This document shows positions 1-5,511 of a stretch of 6,699 bases of DNA, in pieces. Position numbers and translations under genes: made by a program. The notes under the pieces are model-generated. The model was not told where the DNA came from. It ran no database searches and saw only the letters and a program-made list of their open reading frames with translations. Source of the stretch: J088 sp003695505 [NCBI: Candidatus Dadabacteria bacterium] (GTDB lineage Bacteria; J088); NCBI GenBank assembly GCA_003695505.1, contig RFIY01000144.1, positions 1 to 6,699 of the forward strand, given 5' to 3'. The number at the start of each line of letters is the position of its first letter. Position 1 is the stretch's first letter.

Positions 1-870
1 CTCGTGTTGCGGATTCTCGATACGTCCCAGGTCATCCTTGACCTGGAACAGCTCGGCGTCGAAGCGGACACCATGGAGCGCTGGCGAACCCTGATTCGTC
101 GCCCGCACGGCATCATTCTCGTCACCGGGCCGACCGGGTCCGGGAAAACAACAACGCTGTATGCCAGTCTGTCCGAGATCAACAGTCCCGACAAGAACAT
201 CCTGACAATCGAAGACCCCGTCGAGTATCAGCTCCAGGGCATCGGTCAGATGAACGTCAACCCGAAGATTGATCTGACGTTTGCGTCGGGGCTGCGTACG
301 ATCTTGCGCCAGGATCCCGATGTCATTCTGGTTGGTGAGATTCGGGACCTCGAGACGGCCGAAATCGCCATCCAGGCCAGTCTGACGGGGCACCTGGTGT
401 TCAGCACGCTGCATACGAATGATGCGCCAGGAGCCGTGACGCGGCTTGTCGACATGGGCGTCGAACCGTTTTTGGTCGCCAGCTCGTTGATGGCTGTATC
501 GGGCCAGCGGCTGGTGCGCAAGATCTGTCCGGATTGTCGGACGCCGGTCGAAGTTCCCGCCGCAGCGTTGCGCGAAATCGGCCTGACGGTCGATGATCTG
601 CCCGAAGGTACCGTGTTTGAAGGGGCTGGCTGCGAACGATGTATGGGGACAGGTTACAAGGGGCGGATTGCGATCAACGAATTGATGCTGATCAGTGAGC
701 GCATCCGTTCGATGATTACGCAGAACAAGGACTCGGGCGCGATTCGCAAGGTTGCAGTCGGCGAAGGGATGCGTGGTCTGCGCGAGGATGGCGCCCGCAA
801 GGTGGCTCGTGGACTGACGACGATTTCGGAGGTTCTCCGGGTGACCCAGGAAGACCTGATGGATCAGTAG
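1..870 (+). CDS. gspE: Type II secretion ATPase GspE, 3' part (5' end outside the window)
   Basis: This is the C-terminal half of the hexameric cytoplasmic ATPase that powers pseudopilus assembly. The frame is open from base 1, so the N-terminal domains lie upstream; GspE proteins are usually about 500-570 residues and some 290 are present here. Counting from the GTG at 4 (only a convenient reference, not a real start), the sequence shows a Walker A motif GPTGSGKT (residues 42-49), an Asp box [10 protein letters not shown] with E70 and D71, a Walker B region [12 protein letters not shown] with E112, and a His box with H130 and H137. Two CxxC pairs (C175/C178 and C210/C213) form the zinc-binding tetracysteine module typical of GspE and some PilB proteins. 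The stop codon overlaps the gspF start by one base (TAGTG). PilB of type IV pili is the main alternative family, but the following gspF-K genes settle it as GspE. Confidence 0.96.
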   Translation, partial: LVLRILDTSQVILDLEQLGVEADTMERWRTLIRRPHGIILVTGPTGSGKTTTLYASLSEINSPDKNILTIEDPVEYQLQGIGQMNVNPKIDLTFASGLRTILRQDPDVILVGEIRDLETAEIAIQASLTGHLVFSTLHTNDAPGAVTRLVDMGVEPFLVASSLMAVSGQRLVRKICPDCRTPVEVPAAALREIGLTVDDLPEGTVFEGAGCERCMGTGYKGRIAINELMLISERIRSMITQNKDSGAIRKVAVGEGMRGLREDGARKVARGLTTISEVLRVTQEDLMDQ

Positions 871-2084
871 TGCCTGTCTTTCGTTACAAGGCTTATGACG
901 CCAGCGGGCGCATCCAGCGTGGCACGATCGACGAGGAAACACGCAAGGCTGCCGTTAACCGCCTCAAACAGCAGCGACTCGTGCCGGTCGATGTGGAGGC
1001 GGTGCATGATCAGGGACCGGGCGCCGGCGGACGATCGCGGCGCGCACGGACGCGTGTGTCACTCAAGGATGTGGCGATGTTTACGCGCCAGCTCGCAACC
1101 CTGGTCAACGCCGGCCTGCCACTTGTCGAAGCTCTGACAGCAGCGGTAGAGACGACGGATCCGGGGCCGATGCAGACCGTTGCGGCTCAGGTTCGCGACC
1201 ACGTCAATGAAGGCTCATCCCTGGCCGACGCGCTGCGCCGTTATCCGCGTGCGTTCAATGACCTGTATGTGAATATGGTTCGCGCGGGCGAGGAGTCGGG
1301 CACACTCGAAATCGTTCTGGAGCGGCTGGCGGATTTTTTGGACGGGCAGATCGAATTGCGGAACCAGATCACGGGAACCCTTGCGTACCCCGCGATCATG
1401 TTTCTGATGATGCTGGGTGTCCTGGGCGTACTGTTCGTATTCGTGATTCCCCAGATCGTTCAGGTGTTCGACCAGACCGGACAGGAATTGCCGTTGCCGA
1501 CGAAAGTCCTGATCGGCACGACAACGTTGGTCAGCGAATATGGTGGGCTGATTCTGGTGGCGCTGGCCGCCCTGGCGTATGGTGTGCATCGCTGGCTGCA
1601 GACGCCGGCCGGACGGGCACGCTGGGACCGGTTGCGTTTGCGTTTGCCTGTTCTGGGCATGTTGTTCGAGAATATCGCGCTCAGCCGTTTCGCACGCACA
1701 CTATCGACATTGCTTTCGTCGGGCGTTTCGTTGCCTGTCAGCCTGAAGATTGTTCGAGAAGTCGTTGGTAATACAGTGTATGCAGATGCGGTCGACCGCG
1801 TTTATGATGCCGTCGTCGAGGGCGGTGGACTCGCGAAGCCGCTCCGTAACGCCGGTGTCTTTCCTTCGACGATGGTTCGCATGGTCGCGGCGGGTGAGCA
1901 GAGTGGCGAGCTGGAGGACATGCTGGGACGGGTCGCACACGCGTATGATCGCGAGGTGGAGCTTCGGCTGTCGATCGTGACACGCCTGCTGGAGCCGATC
2001 ATGATCGTCGTCATGGGCGGAATGGTATTCTTTATCATGCTGAGCATTCTGATTCCGATGTTTCAGATCAATCAGTTCGTCTGA
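870..2084 (+). CDS. gspF: Type II secretion inner-membrane platform protein GspF
   Basis: GspF is the polytopic inner-membrane protein that couples GspE ATP hydrolysis to insertion of pseudopilin subunits. The 404 residues match the usual family length. The protein opens with the typical PVFRYKAYDASG segment, followed by a basic, Gly-rich linker (about 48-62). Two homologous T2SSF domains follow (about 71-195 and 274-397), each with the repeated hallmark GE-S/Q-SG-LE (GEESGTLE at 140-147, GEQSGELE at 342-349). Hydrophobic segments at about 173-197, 224-240 and 373-396 are the three expected membrane helices. The GTG start overlaps the gspE stop; an AGGAAG at 848-853 lies rather far upstream (16 bases), so coupling to gspE translation is likely. 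It is read as GspF rather than PilC from its place between gspE and gspG. Confidence 0.96.
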   Translation: MPVFRYKAYDASGRIQRGTIDEETRKAAVNRLKQQRLVPVDVEAVHDQGPGAGGRSRRARTRVSLKDVAMFTRQLATLVNAGLPLVEALTAAVETTDPGPMQTVAAQVRDHVNEGSSLADALRRYPRAFNDLYVNMVRAGEESGTLEIVLERLADFLDGQIELRNQITGTLAYPAIMFLMMLGVLGVLFVFVIPQIVQVFDQTGQELPLPTKVLIGTTTLVSEYGGLILVALAALAYGVHRWLQTPAGRARWDRLRLRLPVLGMLFENIALSRFARTLSTLLSSGVSLPVSLKIVREVVGNTVYADAVDRVYDAVVEGGGLAKPLRNAGVFPSTMVRMVAAGEQSGELEDMLGRVAHAYDREVELRLSIVTRLLEPIMIVVMGGMVFFIMLSILIPMFQINQFV

Positions 2085-2150
2085 CTGCGGGAACAAAAAG
2101 GCCCTCGACGGGTTCAAATTCTGAAAACGACAACGACAGGAACGTAAGAA
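2085..2150 (+). promoter_or_regulatory. gspF-gspG intergenic leader
   Basis: This 66-base stretch is the only real gap between secretion genes in the window; the E/F, G/H, H/I, I/J and J/K junctions all overlap. It is more A-rich than its surroundings (for example CAAAAAGG and CTGAAAACGACAACGACAGGAA). It ends in a ribosome binding site for gspG. A short interrupted palindrome (TTCA/TGAA arms, 2113-2125) is weak, and I see no convincing -35/-10 pair and no T-rich terminator. It may be a leader for strong gspG translation, an mRNA processing site or a minor promoter; the sequence does not decide between these. Confidence 0.4.
2138..2142 (+). promoter_or_regulatory. Ribosome binding site of gspG
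   Basis: AGGAA lies eight bases before the GTG at 2151. It supports that start over the in-frame ATG at 2187, which has no purine-rich sequence before it and would leave a prepilin leader of only six residues. Confidence 0.65.
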
Positions 2151-2606
2151 GTGAGACGATATCCAGACAGTCTGGCGCGACGCGCAATGGAAGGGTCACG
2201 CGGATTCACGCTGATCGAGATCATGATTGTCGTCGTGATTATTGGTTTGCTCGCCGGTCTGGTGGCCGTGAATCTCCTGCCACAGGCCGAGAAGGCGAAA
2301 AAGACGGCGGCGAGATCCCAGATGAAGTCGATCGAGAACGCGCTCGAATTGTACAAGCTGGATACGGGCCGTTACCCAAGCACCGACCAGGGGCTCGAAG
2401 AGCTGGTTCACCCATCCAACAATCAGCCCCCGTACCTCAAGGGTGGCAAGCTGCCGAAGGATCCGTGGGGCAATCCCTTCTCGTATCTTGCACCGGGCGC
2501 GAATGGCCAGCCGTACGAGATTCTGAGCTACGGCGCCGACGGCCAGCCCGGCGGATCCGGCGAGGATGCCGATATCTCGAACTGGGGCAGTGACGAAGAC
2601 GAGTAA
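2151..2606 (+). CDS. gspG: Major pseudopilin GspG
   Basis: GspG is the main structural subunit of the periplasmic T2SS pseudopilus. The GTG start at 2151 gives 151 residues with an 18-residue basic leader. Prepilin peptidase should cleave after G18, leaving F19 as the N-methylated first residue and E23 as the conserved Glu at +5 (GFTLIEIMIVVVIIGLLAGLV). A hydrophobic helix runs from about 19 to 42. Next come the family segments AEKAKKTAARSQMKSIENAL, YKLDTGRYPSTDQGLEEL and DPWGNPF. The C-terminal GADGQPGGSGEDADISNW (about 128-145) is the calcium-binding loop of GspG, whose ligands include acidic residues such as D130 and D139. The acidic tail ends SDEDE. The gene is preceded by its own leader, and its stop codon lies in a strong inverted repeat, both of which set it apart from the minor pseudopilin genes. 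Confidence 0.97.
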   Translation: MRRYPDSLARRAMEGSRGFTLIEIMIVVVIIGLLAGLVAVNLLPQAEKAKKTAARSQMKSIENALELYKLDTGRYPSTDQGLEELVHPSNNQPPYLKGGKLPKDPWGNPFSYLAPGANGQPYEILSYGADGQPGGSGEDADISNWGSDEDE

Positions 2607-3174
2607 ACCTCGCGCCGGCGCGGGGTTTACGCTGATCGAGTTATCGTTTGTGATGTTGCTGATGGGGATTTTCATCCTCATCGCACTGCCGAACGTTGCC
2701 CGCGGTCTGCGACCTGAGCGTACACCATTCGAAGAGCTGTCGCTCTGGTTCGAGATCATCCACGAGCGCACCGTATTCCGCCGTGAGGTCATCCTTGTCG
2801 AAATTGATCCCGAAGAAGGTGTGCTGCGCGCGGTGTCGCCGGTCCCGGTCAATGAACAGACAGACGAATCGGGTGAAAAGACAGCCGTTGTCGACCTGCC
2901 CGAAATCGAAGATCCTTTTTTTCCGGCGAAGCTCGAATTGCCCGATGGCTACCGGTTTGAGGACGTCCAGTCCGGTGACGGCAAACGATTCGATCGGGAC
3001 AAATACTACCAGGTGTTTTACCCGTGGGGCTGGACAGACCCGCTGACGCTGCATCTGTACGACCCTGATCGCAAGATTTATACGGGGTTCGTCCGCAGTC
3101 CAACAGGCCATATCTCGTGGCAGGAGGGGTATCGGGAGCGATTCGTGGATCAGACGGACGAGGTGGGTGGCTGA
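2590..3174 (+). CDS. gspH: Minor pseudopilin GspH
   Basis: GspH is a minor pseudopilin that sits near the tip of the pseudopilus. From the GTG at 2590 the product has 194 residues: a 12-residue basic leader, cleavage expected after G12, then F13 and E17 (+5) in GFTLIELSFVMLLMGIFILIALP, a typical pseudopilin membrane helix. The remainder is a soluble, acidic, beta-rich region without strong motifs, ending in YTGFVRSPTGHISW (about 164-177), in keeping with the poorly conserved GspH globular domain. An in-frame ATG at 2566 would add eight residues and a longer overlap with gspG. Neither start has a good ribosome binding site, and I prefer 2590 because the leader length then matches its neighbours. 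The gene overlaps the end of gspG by 17 bases. Its place between gspG and gspI supports the name more than the globular sequence does. Confidence 0.88.
   Translation: MTKTSKPRAGAGFTLIELSFVMLLMGIFILIALPNVARGLRPERTPFEELSLWFEIIHERTVFRREVILVEIDPEEGVLRAVSPVPVNEQTDESGEKTAVVDLPEIEDPFFPAKLELPDGYRFEDVQSGDGKRFDRDKYYQVFYPWGWTDPLTLHLYDPDRKIYTGFVRSPTGHISWQEGYRERFVDQTDEVGG
2603..2630 (+). promoter_or_regulatory. Strong RNA stem-loop at the gspG stop / gspH start
   Basis: The 28 bases form a near-perfect inverted repeat: left arm GTAAACCTCGCG (2603-2614), CCGG centre, right arm CGCGGGGTTTAC (2619-2630). In RNA this gives 12 pairs, with one U-G wobble (2610-2623) and a four-base loop. The stem contains the gspG stop codon (TAA 2604-2606) and starts 13 bases after the chosen gspH start. 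No T run follows, so it is not an ordinary intrinsic terminator. Likely roles, by inference, are protecting the upstream gspG message from 3' exonucleases, slowing ribosome entry into gspH unless gspG is being translated, or both. Confidence 0.6.
2621..2640 (+). repeat. Repeated prepilin-signal DNA block, copy in gspH
   Basis: A 20-base block here, beginning CGGGGTTTAC and encoding most of GFTLIE, is identical to 3678-3697 in gspJ. A version with three changes is at 3196-3215 in gspI; gspG (2200-2219) uses different Gly and Phe codons. The likeness follows partly from the shared protein motif, but identity at silent positions goes beyond that. Confidence 0.55.
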
Positions 3175-3653
3175 TGCGGGGTCGGCGCTCTCCGGCGGGG
3201 TTTACCCTGATTGAAGTGCTGATTGCGTTCGGTATCATCGCGACGGCACTGATTGCATTGATCGGGTTGCAGGTCGACAGCCTGCGTACGCTGGACCGCC
3301 TGACCGAGCGGCTCGAGGCATCACTGTTTGCAGACGACGCGATCGTGCGCTATCAGCTACAGCAGCAGGGTTACCAGGTCGAAAAGGTCCACCCGGTATA
3401 CACCGAGCACCACAGTGTATGGGAACCCGAGATCGAGACGGCGCCGCTCGAGTCAGACGATCTCCCGTTTTTGCCGGTTTATCCGGTGGGCTGGCAGGTC
3501 GAATGGTTGCAGGTCAGTGTTCGCGACGGCGACCGGGAACTGGCCCACCGACGGATGCTGTGGATCCACACAACCAATCCAGATGATTTCGGATCGTCGC
3601 ATGCCTCGTCTGCCGGTGCTGCGACCGCAGGAACCGTTGGAGCGGGTCCCTGA
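3174..3653 (+). CDS. gspI: Minor pseudopilin GspI
   Basis: GspI is the minor pseudopilin that, with GspJ and GspK, forms the tip complex which starts pseudopilus assembly. The ATG at 3174 overlaps the gspH stop (TGATG) and has GAGG at 3160-3163, ten bases upstream. An upstream in-frame start at 3117 would add 19 residues and read far into gspH. The 159-residue product has a nine-residue leader MRGRRSPAG, then F10 and E14 (+5) in GFTLIEVLIAFGIIATALIALIGLQ, the typical GspI N-terminus. The middle region has the W-rich strands expected of the family (VGWQVEWLQVSV, about 105-116). The end is odd: from about 141 it becomes an Ala/Gly/Ser/Thr tail with no clear fold. Identification rests on the N-terminus, size and position before gspJ. 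Confidence 0.9.
   Translation: MRGRRSPAGFTLIEVLIAFGIIATALIALIGLQVDSLRTLDRLTERLEASLFADDAIVRYQLQQQGYQVEKVHPVYTEHHSVWEPEIETAPLESDDLPFLPVYPVGWQVEWLQVSVRDGDRELAHRRMLWIHTTNPDDFGSSHASSAGAATAGTVGAGP
3196..3215 (+). repeat. Repeated prepilin-signal DNA block, copy in gspI
   Basis: This copy starts with the same CGGGGTTTAC as the gspH and gspJ copies, then differs at three positions in the codons for TLIE. It encodes the same GFTLIE cleavage site. Confidence 0.45.
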
Positions 3654-4336
3654 TGCGACGGAGATCAAGGTCAGAGTCGGGGTTTACGCTGATCGAGCTG
3701 ATGCTTGCATTCGCACTGTTTTCGCTGATGCTCGTCGCGACATACCAGGTCATCAGCCACGCGACACGCTCTCGCGAGGTCGCGCAGCGGCGGGCGCGGT
3801 TGCTCGAAGCTGCAGCCGCGATGTTCGAACGCCTCGAACGCGAAATCCAGACAGCCTATGTCGCGACTCGCGAGGCAGATCAGCCGCGAACCGTTTTTGT
3901 CGGGCTGGATCGAAGCGATGATATTCCGCGGGATGGCCTGATTCTGACATGCCAGTGTGGCGAGATCTGGACACTGGGACTGGCCGACTCGAATCGGACG
4001 CCACATACCGAAGTCGCATACGAGTTCGCGTTTTCGGATGAGTATGACGCAACGGTCCTGTTTCGGCGAGAAGATCAGACCATGGATGCCGATCCCGAAG
4101 ATGGCGGGTTCATCGATCCGCTGTGGCCGGAAATCCGGGGGATGAACCTGCGTTTTCTTGATCCGGCATCGCGTGGCTGGAAGGACAGTTGGGACAGTGC
4201 CGCCAATGCAAATGTGCCGCTGCCGCAGGCGGTCGAAGTAACGCTCTACCTCGGTGATCCAGATGCGGAGGGCGCCGACCAGATGCTCGTCGTGGGCAAG
4301 ACGATCGTACTTCCCACGGTATTCCCGGCGTCGTGA
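3653..4336 (+). CDS. gspJ: Minor pseudopilin GspJ
   Basis: GspJ is the larger minor pseudopilin of the I-J-K tip complex. The ATG overlaps the gspI stop as TGATG and has GGAG at 3639-3642, ten bases upstream. The 227 residues are a normal family length. The ten-residue leader MRRRSRSESG is followed by F11 and E15 (+5) in GFTLIELMLAFALFSLMLVATYQVI. Next is an Arg/Glu-rich amphipathic stretch (about 39-66: SREVAQRRARLLEAAAAMFERLEREIQ), which is very typical of GspJ. The globular part includes a close cysteine pair (C100 and C102, TCQCGE) and a late PLPQAVEVTLYL strand (about 189-200), also characteristic of GspJ. Its stop codon overlaps the start of gspK. Confidence 0.94.
   Translation: MRRRSRSESGFTLIELMLAFALFSLMLVATYQVISHATRSREVAQRRARLLEAAAAMFERLEREIQTAYVATREADQPRTVFVGLDRSDDIPRDGLILTCQCGEIWTLGLADSNRTPHTEVAYEFAFSDEYDATVLFRREDQTMDADPEDGGFIDPLWPEIRGMNLRFLDPASRGWKDSWDSAANANVPLPQAVEVTLYLGDPDAEGADQMLVVGKTIVLPTVFPAS
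3678..3697 (+). repeat. Repeated prepilin-signal DNA block, copy in gspJ
   Basis: These 20 bases are identical to 2621-2640 in gspH, including the silent positions of the GFTLIE codons. Confidence 0.55.
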
Positions 4337-5493
4337 TGCGATCCCTGCGGGCAACCGGCGCAGGTGAGCGTGGGGCGGCACTGGTGATGGTCGTCGGCTT
4401 GGTCGTGCTGATGACAGCACTTGTCGTTGGTGTGCAGTACGAAATCGGCCGTGGGATTGCCTGGGTACGGACGGTGCAGGACAATGGCGAGGCACGGCGA
4501 ATGGCCGAGGTTGGCCTGAACGCCGCCATGATGCTGCTCAAGTATGACTACGAGGAGGACACGCGCAACAACCGCAAGGTCGATTACTATTTTGCGGTGA
4601 ATGTGCCCGATGATCCGGTGGCTGCGATGGAAATGCTGGCGAACGCCAGCGAGTTCTGGAGCCTGTTCGTGCCGGGGCAGGGTGCATCGCAGATGCTGGC
4701 GTCACTTGGGATCGGCGGCAACCTGATCCCGATCGCGGACGTCGGCGCCTTCGAGATCAGCATCGAAGACGAATCCGCCAAGTACAACGTGCACCGCCTG
4801 TTCAAGCCCGCCGGGACAAAGATCGACGATGTCGAGGCAAGAGCAGCCATTGGCGGGATCTCATACCTGCTCGGAGACGATCATCTGGCGCGCCGGATCG
4901 TCGCGGCACTGATCGACTGGATGGACCGGGATGACCAGCTCGTCGATCCGACGGGTGCCGAGAGTTTTCAGTATCAGAGCCTGGATGCGCCATATATGAC
5001 GCGCAACGGTCCAATTCAGTCGATCGAGGAATTGCGCGCGATTGCCGGCGTTGACGAGGATGTCTACCAGTCCCTGGTTTCCGGGGTCACCGTCTGGCCC
5101 AATGATCTGCGGGTCTTTTCGCAGTACAAGATCAATGTCAACACGGCTTCCGAAGACGGCCTGGCTTTCCTGCATCGCGACATCGACACACCAACGATCG
5201 ACGCGATTCTGTCGGGTCGCGACCCGGATCCCTATGAACGTATGAGCGATTTCACCGAAATCCTCAAGCAGGAGGGCATGATCGAGCTGTACGATGACCG
5301 CGATCCGAAGACGAGTGAAGAGATCGCGGCCCGCCAGATCGTTGGTTTTCGGTCGCGGGCCTTCAAGATTCGTTCGACCGGATATACCGATGCCGGGCAG
5401 GCAACCCTTGAGGCGGTCGTCGACAGAAATCCCGATACCGGTAAAATGCGTGTACTGTACCGGCGCTGGCTGACGCTGGTCGAACCATCCTGA
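4336..5493 (+). CDS. gspK: Minor pseudopilin GspK (tip protein)
   Basis: GspK is the largest pseudopilin and caps the tip of the pseudopilus together with GspI and GspJ. From the ATG at 4336 it has 385 residues; a GTG one codon earlier (4333) is also possible. The ATG is preferred because it repeats the TGATG overlap of the two preceding junctions. No ribosome binding site is visible before it, so reinitiation after gspJ is likely. The leader ends ERG, and cleavage after G13 would leave A14. As is typical of GspK, the +5 position is not Glu (it is M18), followed by the helix LVMVVGLVVLMTALVVGV. Family signatures are EARRMAEVGLNAA (about 52-64), ISIEDESAKYNVHRLF (about 141-156), ALIDWMDRDDQ (about 191-201), NGPIQSIEELRAI (about 224-236) and KINVNTAS (about 265-272). 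Confidence 0.95.
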   Translation: MRSLRATGAGERGAALVMVVGLVVLMTALVVGVQYEIGRGIAWVRTVQDNGEARRMAEVGLNAAMMLLKYDYEEDTRNNRKVDYYFAVNVPDDPVAAMEMLANASEFWSLFVPGQGASQMLASLGIGGNLIPIADVGAFEISIEDESAKYNVHRLFKPAGTKIDDVEARAAIGGISYLLGDDHLARRIVAALIDWMDRDDQLVDPTGAESFQYQSLDAPYMTRNGPIQSIEELRAIAGVDEDVYQSLVSGVTVWPNDLRVFSQYKINVNTASEDGLAFLHRDIDTPTIDAILSGRDPDPYERMSDFTEILKQEGMIELYDDRDPKTSEEIAARQIVGFRSRAFKIRSTGYTDAGQATLEAVVDRNPDTGKMRVLYRRWLTLVEPS

Positions 5494-5501
5494 TTTGCTG
5501 T

Positions 5502-5505
5502 GGAG
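5502..5505 (+). promoter_or_regulatory. Ribosome binding site of the acyl-CoA dehydrogenase gene
   Basis: GGAG lies six bases before the ATG at 5512, within the 18-base gap after gspK. There is no room for a separate promoter or a terminator in this gap. Confidence 0.6.
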
Positions 5506-5511
5506 TAGCGC

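Noticed and set aside
1-2084. Reading the ATPase and membrane protein as PilB and PilC of a type IV pilus
   Set aside because: The following genes are a complete gspG-H-I-J-K pseudopilin set, including the GspG calcium loop and the GspK +5 variant, which are T2SS features.
2916-2922. Run of seven T in gspH as a possible frameshift or slippage site
   Set aside because: The frame is open on both sides and the protein reads through normally (DPFFP); nothing suggests programmed slippage.
3117-3173. Upstream in-frame start for gspI at 3117
   Set aside because: It would extend the leader to 28 residues and overlap gspH by nearly 60 bases; the ATG at 3174 has GAGG upstream and the TGATG overlap seen at the next two junctions.
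3671-4495. A 274-codon open frame on the minus strand opposite gspJ and the start of gspK
   Set aside because: Its composition is Arg/His/Pro/Ser-rich as in a shadow frame, it has no motif, and it lies opposite recognised pseudopilin genes.
5491-5511. A possible terminator between gspK and the dehydrogenase gene
   Set aside because: The gap is 18 bases with no inverted repeat or T run, so it shows no sign of ending the transcript.
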